From assembly GCA_902782395.1 (NCBI GenBank), contig CACZNF010000003.1:1-13263 (forward strand): a DNA stretch of 13,263 bases, given 5' to 3'. The position numbers were made by a program, and so were the translations under genes. This DNA comes from an uncultured Erysipelotrichaceae bacterium. GTDB taxonomy: Bacteria > Bacillota_I > Bacilli_A > RFN20 > CAG-826. The stretch's first letter is position 1; the number at the start of each line of letters is the position of its first letter. The notes under the pieces are model-generated. The model searched no databases, had not been told where the DNA came from, and worked only from the letters and a program-made list of their open reading frames with translations. Below, piece after piece: positions 5,864 to 11,399 of this stretch.

Positions 5864-7534
5864 TTAATTCTTTGTAAGAATTACTGGGATAATCATTGGG
5901 TGAGAACGTGTGAGTTCATATAAGAAATTACCAGTAATATCTTTAATGATGGCTTTTAGTTCGGCAAAGCTTGTCTTAGTTAAGAGTTTTTCTTTGACAC
6001 CCTTTTCCACGAGTTTTGCGCAAGCATTAACGTTACGTTTACTATGGGAAGCAACAACGCCTTTCACCACAAAGACTGGCTCATCAATAAGTTGATTGTT
6101 ATGTGAATCGATAGTGATAGTGACAATGACCATACCATCATCAGTTAAGATACGGCGATCCGCCATAACAGCGTCAGCTAAACCCTTAATATCTTTACCA
6201 TCGATATAGGTATTACCGTGTTCGACTTGGAAACCACGAGTAACCTTACCTCTAGAAAGAGTCAAGCAGTCCCCGTTATCTAAGACAAAGCAGTTGTCGG
6301 CTGGGACACCAACTTCACTAGCAATCTTAGCGTGGATTAAAAGCATTCTATATTCACCATGCATTGGCATGAAATATTTAGGTTTAAATAATTTTAAGAC
6401 AAGTCTTAATTCTTGTTTGGATGGGTGACCTGAGGAGTGGATATCATTAAGAATGGAGTTAGTGACAACATCCGCACCGCAACGTGTTAATTGATTAACA
6501 ACATGGTCAATCATAATGCCGTTTCCTGGAATCGCGGAACTAGAGAAGACGACAGTATCTCCTGGAGAGATATGAACATCTTTATGTTCGCCATTAGCAA
6601 TTCTACTTAAAGCGGCCATTGGTTCACCTTGTGAACCTGTACAAATAATGACGATTTGATTACTCTTGAAGTTCTTAATTTCTTCAGGACTAATAATCAT
6701 GTCATCTTTGATTTTGATATAACCATATCCACGAGAAATATCCATGGCTTTTTCCATGGAGCGACCAATAATAACGATTTTACGTTCGTATTTAGCGGCT
6801 ACTTCGCAGATTTGTTGAATACGAGAAATATTAGAAGAGAATGTGGAGACGATTAATCGACCAGCGGCTTTAGAGAAAACATCATCGATAGCGTCTAAAA
6901 CATTCTTTTCACTTGGTGTATAGCCTTCGTTTTCAGCGTTGGTGGAGTCACTTAATAATAAATCAACACCTTCTTGGCCTAATTTAGCCATCTTAGTTAA
7001 GTTAATGTCTGGACCAATTGGTGTTAAGTCCACTTTAAAGTCACCTGTGGAAACAATTCTTCCTTCTGGAGTATCTACAACCACACCGAATGAATCTGGG
7101 ATGGAGTGGGTCACTCTAAAGAAGCTCACTTTAAATGAATCGACTTTAACGACTGTATCGTCTGTATATTCAATTAATGGTAAACGATCAGACATACGGC
7201 TTTCTTCCATTTTGTTTCTGATTAAAGCCGCGGCTAATCTAGGAGCGTAAATCACTGGGATGTTTAAACTTTGAATTAAGAAAGGAATACCACCAATATG
7301 GTCTTCATGACCATGGGTGATAAACAAAGCTTTCACTTTATTACGATTGTTTTTTAAATGAGTAAAGTCTGGGACGACATAGTCGATACCAGGAAATTCA
7401 ACACCAGGAAAACGCACACCACAGTCAATGATGATGATTGTTTCTTCGTTTTCGATGCAGTACATGTTTTTACCAACCTCGCCTAAACCACCGAGGGCAT
7501 AAACAGAAATTGGCATAGAAAGAGTATTAGCCAT
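5864..7534 (-). CDS. rnjA: Ribonuclease J
   Basis: Metallo-beta-lactamase/beta-CASP ribonuclease with endo- and 5'-3' exonuclease activity, central to mRNA turnover and rRNA maturation in Firmicutes. From ATG 7534 it has 556 residues, the usual RNase J length. The zinc motif HGHEDHIGG starts at 74. The region TGSQGEP, the motif SGHPSKQEL and the late HGEYRM are typical of RNase J. I choose 7534 over the in-frame ATG at 7549 because AAAGGAG lies 5 nt before it; the longer start would place that SD inside the gene. It follows def after 62 nt and is followed by maf after 1 nt. Whether it corresponds to J1 or J2 cannot be settled here; only one copy is in the window. Confidence 0.96.
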   Translation of the reverse strand: MANTLSMPISVYALGGLGEVGKNMYCIENEETIIIIDCGVRFPGVEFPGIDYVVPDFTHLKNNRNKVKALFITHGHEDHIGGIPFLIQSLNIPVIYAPRLAAALIRNKMEESRMSDRLPLIEYTDDTVVKVDSFKVSFFRVTHSIPDSFGVVVDTPEGRIVSTGDFKVDLTPIGPDINLTKMAKLGQEGVDLLLSDSTNAENEGYTPSEKNVLDAIDDVFSKAAGRLIVSTFSSNISRIQQICEVAAKYERKIVIIGRSMEKAMDISRGYGYIKIKDDMIISPEEIKNFKSNQIVIICTGSQGEPMAALSRIANGEHKDVHISPGDTVVFSSSAIPGNGIMIDHVVNQLTRCGADVVTNSILNDIHSSGHPSKQELRLVLKLFKPKYFMPMHGEYRMLLIHAKIASEVGVPADNCFVLDNGDCLTLSRGKVTRGFQVEHGNTYIDGKDIKGLADAVMADRRILTDDGMVIVTITIDSHNNQLIDEPVFVVKGVVASHSKRNVNACAKLVEKGVKEKLLTKTSFAELKAIIKDITGNFLYELTRSHPMIIPVILTKN

Positions 7535-7539
7535 AGTGT

Positions 7540-7546
7540 CTCCTTT
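7540..7546 (-). promoter_or_regulatory. Shine-Dalgarno that fixes the rnjA start
   Basis: AAAGGAG on the minus strand, 5 nt before ATG 7534. It falls within the codons of the alternative start at 7549, which argues against that start. Confidence 0.85.
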
Positions 7547-7573
7547 CATTATTTATATTTGGAATCTTTATTA

Positions 7574-7579
7574 ATTATA
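7574..7579 (-). promoter_or_regulatory. Extended -10 promoter of rnjA
   Basis: TATAAT on the minus strand preceded by TGG, the extended -10 form TGnTATAAT. The predicted leader is about 30 nt and carries the AAAGGAG site. It lies between the def stop and rnjA, so rnjA-maf can be expressed apart from def. Confidence 0.65.
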
Positions 7580-7596
7580 CCAAGAAAATTAATAAA

Positions 7597-8139
7597 TTAT
7601 ATAAGTTCTTCATTCATAAGCGCCACATTTGGTTTATTTTTATCAATGCGGTCATAGAAGAAGAGACCATCTAAATGGTCATATTCGTGTTGTAATACAA
7701 TGGCATCGAAGCCTCGAGCAGTAATAATGACGTCTTTATCTCTAAGAGCGTCATAAGCTTGCATTTTAATCTTGTAGTAGCGGTGGGCGTAGCCTTTATG
7801 TTCTTCGTCCACGCTTAAACAGCCTTCTCCATCTTTTAAAGCACATTTACGGATGGAGTACTCAATAATCTTTGGATTCACTAATTGATATTGGACAAGA
7901 TCTTCACCTTCTCCATAGTAGATAACAAACATTCTTTTGAGTAAGCCAATTTGAATAGCCGCTAAACCAATACCAGGTCTGATATTATGCTTGGTTGCGT
8001 ATTCTTCGTCTTGTGATAACTTTAAGTATTCAAGCATCGCATCTAAAGTCTCTTTGTCTTCCTTACTTAATGGGAGCTCTACTGGGAGAGACTTTTTCTT
8101 CATAATTGGGTTGCTGTCTTTAACAATTCTGAGCTTCAT
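7597..8139 (-). CDS. def: Peptide deformylase
   Basis: Metalloenzyme that removes the formyl group from the N-terminal methionine of new proteins. The 180-residue form with an insertion before motif I fits the Gram-positive type II enzymes. Motif I is GIGLAAIQ (56-63), where the usual Pro of GLAAPQ is Ile. Motif II is EGCLSV (105-110, metal ligand Cys107). Motif III is QHEYDH (150-155, His151, Glu152, His155). All catalytic residues are present. I choose ATG 8139 over the in-frame ATG at 8145: KLRIVKDSNPIM is the normal N-terminus, and a -10 box ends exactly 6 nt upstream. It is transcribed divergently from ylbF and followed by rnjA; def and rnjA are also near each other in Bacillus. Confidence 0.95.
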   Translation of the reverse strand: MKLRIVKDSNPIMKKKSLPVELPLSKEDKETLDAMLEYLKLSQDEEYATKHNIRPGIGLAAIQIGLLKRMFVIYYGEGEDLVQYQLVNPKIIEYSIRKCALKDGEGCLSVDEEHKGYAHRYYKIKMQAYDALRDKDVIITARGFDAIVLQHEYDHLDGLFFYDRIDKNKPNVALMNEELI

Positions 8140-8145
8140 GAGCAT

Positions 8146-8151
8146 ATACTA
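8146..8151 (-). promoter_or_regulatory. -10 box of def
   Basis: TAGTAT on the minus strand, then ATGCTC and the def ATG at 8139, which places the predicted transcription start on the start codon. No SD is present. The -35 region (TTTATT, 17-nt spacing) is weak and overlaps the inverted repeat at 8163-8183. Confidence 0.5.
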
Positions 8152-8162
8152 TCACATTTATC

Positions 8163-8183
8163 GACATAAATAAAGTTTATGTC
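8163..8183. promoter_or_regulatory. Perfect inverted repeat between def and ylbF promoters
   Basis: GACATAAA (8163-8170), the spacer TAAAG, and TTTATGTC (8176-8183) form a perfect 8-bp inverted repeat. It covers the -35 positions of both divergent promoters, where a dimeric regulator could control both. No known operator is recognised. Confidence 0.45.
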
Positions 8184-8198
8184 AAATGAAAAATTGTG

Positions 8199-8204
8199 TA
8201 TAAT
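8199..8204 (+). promoter_or_regulatory. -10 box of the ylbF-rsmD-coaD operon
   Basis: A consensus TATAAT is followed by 6 nt (CAAAGC) and ATG 8211, so the transcript should begin at the start codon. The 17-nt-spaced -35 is a poor TTTATG within the inverted repeat. Confidence 0.7.
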
Positions 8205-8210
8205 CAAAGC

Positions 8211-8576
8211 ATGGCAAATGACATTTATAATCTCGCTAGTGAATTAAAAGAAATGTTGGATAATGATGAAAGAATTATCCTTTTAAATAAACTCGAAAAA
8301 GAACTCAACAATAATGAAGAAGTAATGGCCCTTTCTTATCAAAAAGATGTTGCTGTTTCCGCATATAGCGACGCTTTAAATCACTACGCAAAAGATAGTG
8401 AAGAAATGAAGAAATATCAAAGAGAAATGTATCTAAAAAAAGAGGCTCTTGATAACCACCCATTAGTGAGATCATATCTTAAGGCTTATGGTGATGTTCG
8501 CGACCTCATGTTTCAAATAAATGAGATACTATTTAAAGACTTGTCTTTGCATCTCAAAGAAAAGGGGCATAAATAA
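8211..8576 (+). CDS. ylbF: YlbF/YmcA-family RNase Y-associated regulator
   Basis: In B. subtilis YlbF works with YmcA and YaaT (the Y-complex) to steer RNase Y-dependent mRNA maturation and affects competence, sporulation and biofilm formation. This 121-residue, helical, charged protein has the com_ylbF-type pattern: ANDIYNLASELKEML near the N-terminus and the DNHPLVRSYLKAY segment. Identity is supported by synteny, since rsmD and coaD follow as in Bacillus (ylbF-ylbG-rsmD-coaD), though ylbG is absent. It is shorter than the roughly 150-residue B. subtilis protein and has no cysteine. ATG 8211 is preferred over GTG 8196 because the GTG overlaps the TATAAT. The last A of the stop is the first base of rsmD. 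Confidence 0.85.
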   Translation: MANDIYNLASELKEMLDNDERIILLNKLEKELNNNEEVMALSYQKDVAVSAYSDALNHYAKDSEEMKKYQREMYLKKEALDNHPLVRSYLKAYGDVRDLMFQINEILFKDLSLHLKEKGHK

Positions 8577-9121
8577 TGCGTATTGTCGGAGGAAAATATC
8601 GTCATCGTTTAATTATTTATCCCGATGATATGGAACATACTAGACCCACAAAAGATAGAATCAGAGAAGCCATCTTTTCTGCTTTAGGCGATATTAGTAA
8701 CACTCAAGCATTAGATTTATACGCTGGAAGTGGGGCGATGGGCTTAGAAGCCTTATCTAGAGGCTCCAGTAAATGTGCGTTCGTGGATATCTCTCCCATT
8801 GCTATTAAAACAATTAAAGGTAATTTAGATAATCTTAAGATTACGCCTGAAGAATATATATTAATTAAGGAAAAAGATATAAACGCGTTAGAAAGGTTTA
8901 AAACTCTCAACCAAAAGTTTGATTTAGTGTTTCTTGATCCACCTTATGAGCAAGGCCAATATCAGCAAATTGTTGATATGTTAATTAATAAAGAACTATT
9001 AAATGAACACGCTGTTATTGTCATTGAAGCCAATAAAGACGTTAACTTAGAAAATATTGAATATCAAAAGAAGAAAGACTACCATTATGGAGAAATCAAA
9101 GTCTTCATCTATTGGAGGTAA
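8576..9121 (+). CDS. rsmD: 16S rRNA (guanine966-N2)-methyltransferase
   Basis: SAM-dependent methyltransferase that modifies G966 (E. coli numbering) of 16S rRNA in the 30S subunit. The 181-residue Rossmann protein starts with the family's MRIVGGKYRHR and has the RPTKDRIREAIFSAL segment. The SAM-binding motif I is DLYAGSGAMG (47-56) and the catalytic motif is DPPY (121-124). The start codon overlaps the ylbF stop by 1 nt (TAATG) and is preceded by AAAGGGG, so translation is coupled. coaD follows after 3 nt. rsmD-coaD is one of the most conserved bacterial gene pairs. Confidence 0.96.
   Translation: MRIVGGKYRHRLIIYPDDMEHTRPTKDRIREAIFSALGDISNTQALDLYAGSGAMGLEALSRGSSKCAFVDISPIAIKTIKGNLDNLKITPEEYILIKEKDINALERFKTLNQKFDLVFLDPPYEQGQYQQIVDMLINKELLNEHAVIVIEANKDVNLENIEYQKKKDYHYGEIKVFIYWR
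9115..9119 (+). promoter_or_regulatory. Shine-Dalgarno of coaD
   Basis: GGAGG, 5 nt before ATG 9125, embedded in the last codons of rsmD. Confidence 0.85.
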
Positions 9122-9124
9122 GAA

Positions 9125-9589
9125 ATGAAAGTTGCAATCTATCCCGGAAGTTTCGACCCAATTACTAACGGTCACTTAGAAATCTTAAAAAGAGCGCTTA
9201 ATATCTTTGATAAAGTGATTGTTTTAGTCGCGGTCAATGACCAAAAGAAATCTAGATTCTCTGTCGAAGATAGAGTGGCAATGATTAAAGAAGCCGTCGA
9301 AGGTGATCCAAGAGTAATCGTTGATAGTTCTAATGGCTTAACTGTTGAATACGCTAAAGAACATGACGCACAACACTTAATCCGTGGTTTAAGAGCGGTC
9401 ACTGACTTTGAATATGAATTCTCTTTAGCATCCGCTAATGACTTTATTGATTCATCAATTGATACAGTCTTCTTAATGAGCAAAGCTGAAAAGTCCTTCA
9501 TCAATTCCTCGATGATTATGGAGTTACATCATAGTGGTGTGGATGTTTCTAGCTTAGTTCCAGCGTCTGTTATCAAAAGATTAAAATAA
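9125..9589 (+). CDS. coaD: Phosphopantetheine adenylyltransferase
   Basis: Transfers AMP from ATP to 4'-phosphopantetheine, the penultimate step of coenzyme A synthesis. The 154 residues are near the usual 160. The nucleotidyltransferase motif TNGH (14-17) follows YPGSFDP, and LIRGLRAVTDFEYEF is the typical substrate-binding segment. The C-terminal ATP-binding motif, usually ISSSxVKE, reads INSSMIMEL here, with Met in place of the conserved basic residue; this is unusual but the other motifs are intact. It is the last gene of ylbF-rsmD-coaD and ends at a terminator located inside the opposing pgeF gene. Confidence 0.96.
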   Translation: MKVAIYPGSFDPITNGHLEILKRALNIFDKVIVLVAVNDQKKSRFSVEDRVAMIKEAVEGDPRVIVDSSNGLTVEYAKEHDAQHLIRGLRAVTDFEYEFSLASANDFIDSSIDTVFLMSKAEKSFINSSMIMELHHSGVDVSSLVPASVIKRLK

Positions 9590-9590
9590 T

Positions 9591-10304
9591 TTATTTTAAA
9601 TAGATTAATGACACCAGTCTTCCCACTGGTGTTTTTTGATAGGCTGAATATAATCTATCATCAGTAAATGTATCAAGATAGTCATCACTAATTTGTGAAT
9701 CATCTGCGCCTAAGGAATATAAATCAATCCTATTAGCGAGACCATTATCAAATTCGTCGCCTTTAATCGCTTCGTTGAAACCTGCTTCAATAATAGTTTT
9801 CCTAGTTTCTTCATCAATCTTAAATGATTGAGGCTGACGGAATGGACCGATATAAAATTTAAAATCTTTAATATCTAATTTTTCTTTATTAATAATTTCG
9901 TTAATTGCTTTATAAGCCACATGTTTCATTGTGCCTTTAAAACCAGCGTGAATAATACCCACTAGTGAAGCTCTTTCGTTAATGAAGAAGATAGGAACAC
10001 AGTCCGCATGGAAAATGCATAATGGGACATTTCTTTCGTATGTATATAAAGCATCACATTCCAAACCATCCTCAAAACTATCTTTACCTTTGCCCATTTC
10101 CTCTAACGAAACATACATCACTTTATCGCTATGATGTTGATGGACATAAGTAAAACGTTCAATAGGTAAATTTAGAAGAGTGGCTAATTGCTCGCGTCTT
10201 TCTTTAACACCTTCGCCGTTATCAACTTGATAAGCTAAGTTACCTAATTTAGTAGTTGTGGTGATACTGACACATTTATCACTAAGTGGGAAATTAATAT
10301 ACAT
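9591..10304 (-). CDS. pgeF: PgeF/YfiH/YlmD-family (DUF152, Cu-oxidase_4) enzyme
   Basis: This family was called polyphenol oxidase or laccase. E. coli YfiH is also implicated in peptidoglycan-precursor editing, and family members are reported to act as purine nucleoside phosphorylases/deaminases. The 237-residue protein has the expected zinc ligands: His55 in YVHQHH, Cys102 in HADCVP and His119 in HAGFKG. The usual HAGWRG is HAGFKG, and the conserved GPxIGPCCYEV segment appears as YIGPFRQPQSFKI without the cysteines, so it is a divergent member. ATG 10304 has no SD; TATATT ends 6 nt before it. The gene's 3' codons (the QKTPVGRLV region) contain the coaD terminator. Its stop lies 1 nt from the coaD stop. 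Confidence 0.85.
   Translation of the reverse strand: MYINFPLSDKCVSITTTTKLGNLAYQVDNGEGVKERREQLATLLNLPIERFTYVHQHHSDKVMYVSLEEMGKGKDSFEDGLECDALYTYERNVPLCIFHADCVPIFFINERASLVGIIHAGFKGTMKHVAYKAINEIINKEKLDIKDFKFYIGPFRQPQSFKIDEETRKTIIEAGFNEAIKGDEFDNGLANRIDLYSLGADDSQISDDYLDTFTDDRLYSAYQKTPVGRLVSLIYLK
9611..9637 (+). terminator. Intrinsic terminator of ylbF-rsmD-coaD, inside pgeF
   Basis: The stem ACACCAGT / ACTGGTGT (9611-9618 with 9625-9632) has the loop CTTCCC and is followed by six T. It lies 21 nt after the coaD stop and within the last 15 codons of the opposing gene. The minus strand has no T-tract after it. Confidence 0.92.
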
Positions 10305-10310
10305 ACTCTA

Positions 10311-10319
10311 AATATATCA
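10311..10319 (-). promoter_or_regulatory. Extended -10 promoter of pgeF
   Basis: TGATATATT on the minus strand (TGn plus TATATT) is followed by 6 nt (TAGAGT) and the pgeF ATG, predicting a leaderless mRNA. The stretch upstream is the T-tract of the preceding gene's terminator. Confidence 0.6.
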
Positions 10320-10321
10320 AA

Positions 10322-10347
10322 GAAAAGAAAAAACCGCATCAGCGGTT
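10322..10347 (-). terminator. Terminator of the membrane-anchored protein gene
   Basis: On the minus strand AACCGC, loop TGAT, GCGGTT (10342-10347 with 10332-10337) is followed by TTTTTCTTTTCT. The stem shares bases with the stop codon of the gene it ends. It separates that gene from pgeF. Confidence 0.9.
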
Positions 10348-11206
10348 AGTTCTTAACAATCTTTCCGAATAAGTCGGTGTGAGACCAACATTTCTTCAAT
10401 GTACGAGCTCTTTCCAAATCGGAAGAACCATCAACAGTGAAGATGACATCACTTAAGCCTTTGACTTTTTGATTTTCAAGGGCGATACCATTCTTAGCGC
10501 AATCTTCGGAGAAATCGAAGTACATTAATAATGGTGTGTTGATTGGACAAGTGGATAAGCTATCAGATGTGAAATTGCTTTCATATGTGCTGACGCTGTA
10601 GTTCTTGTTAAGTGCGTAGTAGGTCTTTGGTAAATAATTACCATCAACTAATGTTTCGAATAAGGAGTAGTGGTTTAACCAAACTTTATCGAATAAGTTG
10701 ACATCTTCGTTATCGATTTTTTCTGTGGTGTCTGTGTAGACGGTCCAGAGTTTGAAATCGCCTGCTAAAGCATCTTTTTTATCACCAACGAATTCTTTAT
10801 CGTTGTTTTTCCATTTTTCTTGGAATGTCTTTAAGCCGCCATATAAATCATCACAAGCGGAATCGTCTTTGACGAAGGCGACGAAGAATCTTTCGCCTCT
10901 CTTATCGGCTTTGAGTTTATCAACATCACCGTTTTCGATGTATGTGAGGAACTTGTCGACTTCGGAACCAGCATTGTTGGAATCGAATTTATTAGCGTTC
11001 TTTAAACTTAATTGTGTTTTTGCGAAATATTTATTAGCGTCATCACTTGAATTGAACCAACCCTTAACACCATCAATGATGTGTGGGATAGCGAAGATGA
11101 CTGCGAAGATAGCACCGACGATCAACAAAGGTTGAATCCATGCTGTTTCTTTAATCCAACGGCCGATTCTCGCGAAAAATCCACCGATTGCTCTTAATAC
11201 TACCAT
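10346..11206 (-). CDS. Unrecognised single-pass membrane protein, possible degenerate thioredoxin fold outside
   Basis: I do not recognise this 286-residue protein. A basic, amphipathic N-terminus (about 1-21) precedes a transmembrane helix at about 25-44. The rest (about 45-286) is hydrophilic and probably outside the cell. RFFVAFVKDDSAC (106-118) followed by a helix, then KLWTVYTD, and later NTPLLMYFDF (223-232) recall the order strand, active-site Cys, strand and cis-Pro strand of a thioredoxin fold. However, there is no CxxC; the four cysteines are isolated (118, 220, 236, 273). This resemblance is inference only. ATG 11206 has a strong AGGAGG 8 nt upstream. The gene has its own promoter, a leader of about 115 nt and its own terminator. 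Confidence 0.75.
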   Translation of the reverse strand: MVVLRAIGGFFARIGRWIKETAWIQPLLIVGAIFAVIFAIPHIIDGVKGWFNSSDDANKYFAKTQLSLKNANKFDSNNAGSEVDKFLTYIENGDVDKLKADKRGERFFVAFVKDDSACDDLYGGLKTFQEKWKNNDKEFVGDKKDALAGDFKLWTVYTDTTEKIDNEDVNLFDKVWLNHYSLFETLVDGNYLPKTYYALNKNYSVSTYESNFTSDSLSTCPINTPLLMYFDFSEDCAKNGIALENQKVKGLSDVIFTVDGSSDLERARTLKKCWSHTDLFGKIVKN

Positions 11207-11213
11207 GTTTTAA

Positions 11214-11219
11214 GCCTCC
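11214..11219 (-). promoter_or_regulatory. Shine-Dalgarno of the membrane-anchored protein gene
   Basis: AGGAGG on the minus strand, 7-8 nt before ATG 11206; the strongest ribosome site in the window. Confidence 0.85.
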
Positions 11220-11235
11220 TATATTTACATATAGC

Positions 11236-11327
11236 GTGATAATCTTACCACTTGAAAATTTTAAATTCAATAACAATTGTACCAATTGTATCTTACATAC
11301 GCCCATCCGAGACGAGCAACGTTTCTC
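11236..11327 (-). promoter_or_regulatory. Long leader with a hairpin, upstream of the membrane-anchored protein gene
   Basis: Most of the predicted untranslated leader of about 115 nt. It holds a 6-bp hairpin GTGGTA-AGAT-TATCAC (minus strand, 11236-11251, one G-T pair), tandem 9-bp repeats CAATTGTAC / CAATTGTAT (plus strand, 11274-11291), and a relatively GC-rich stretch just after the predicted transcription start (about 11300-11322). No known riboswitch consensus is recognised. Confidence 0.3.
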
Positions 11328-11355
11328 ATTATACTAGAAAAAAACTTCTAAACAA
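11328..11355 (-). promoter_or_regulatory. Promoter of the membrane-anchored protein gene
   Basis: On the minus strand TTGTTT (11350-11355), a 16-nt spacer and a consensus TATAAT (11328-11333). The predicted start is near 11321. Confidence 0.65.
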
Positions 11356-11362
11356 TCATATT

Positions 11363-11393
11363 TTGTTGTTTTTTGCAAAACAAGGTATACAAT
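11363..11393 (+). promoter_or_regulatory. Promoter of the YitT-family gene
   Basis: TTGTTG (11363-11368) lies 17 nt before TATACA (11386-11391); the overlapping TACAAT (11388-11393) ends exactly 6 nt before the GTG at 11400. This supports GTG 11400 as a leaderless start. The promoter is back-to-back with that of the minus-strand gene. Confidence 0.6.
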
Positions 11394-11399
11394 AATGCC

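Noticed and set aside
7535..7549. ATG 7549 as the rnjA start
   Set aside because: The AAAGGAG site lies inside those codons and is correctly spaced for ATG 7534.
11373..11399. TTG 11373 as start of the YitT-family gene, and ATG 11395 as a small upstream ORF
   Set aside because: The TTG is upstream of the -10 box. ATG 11395 gives only two codons before TGA and lies about at or before the predicted transcript start.
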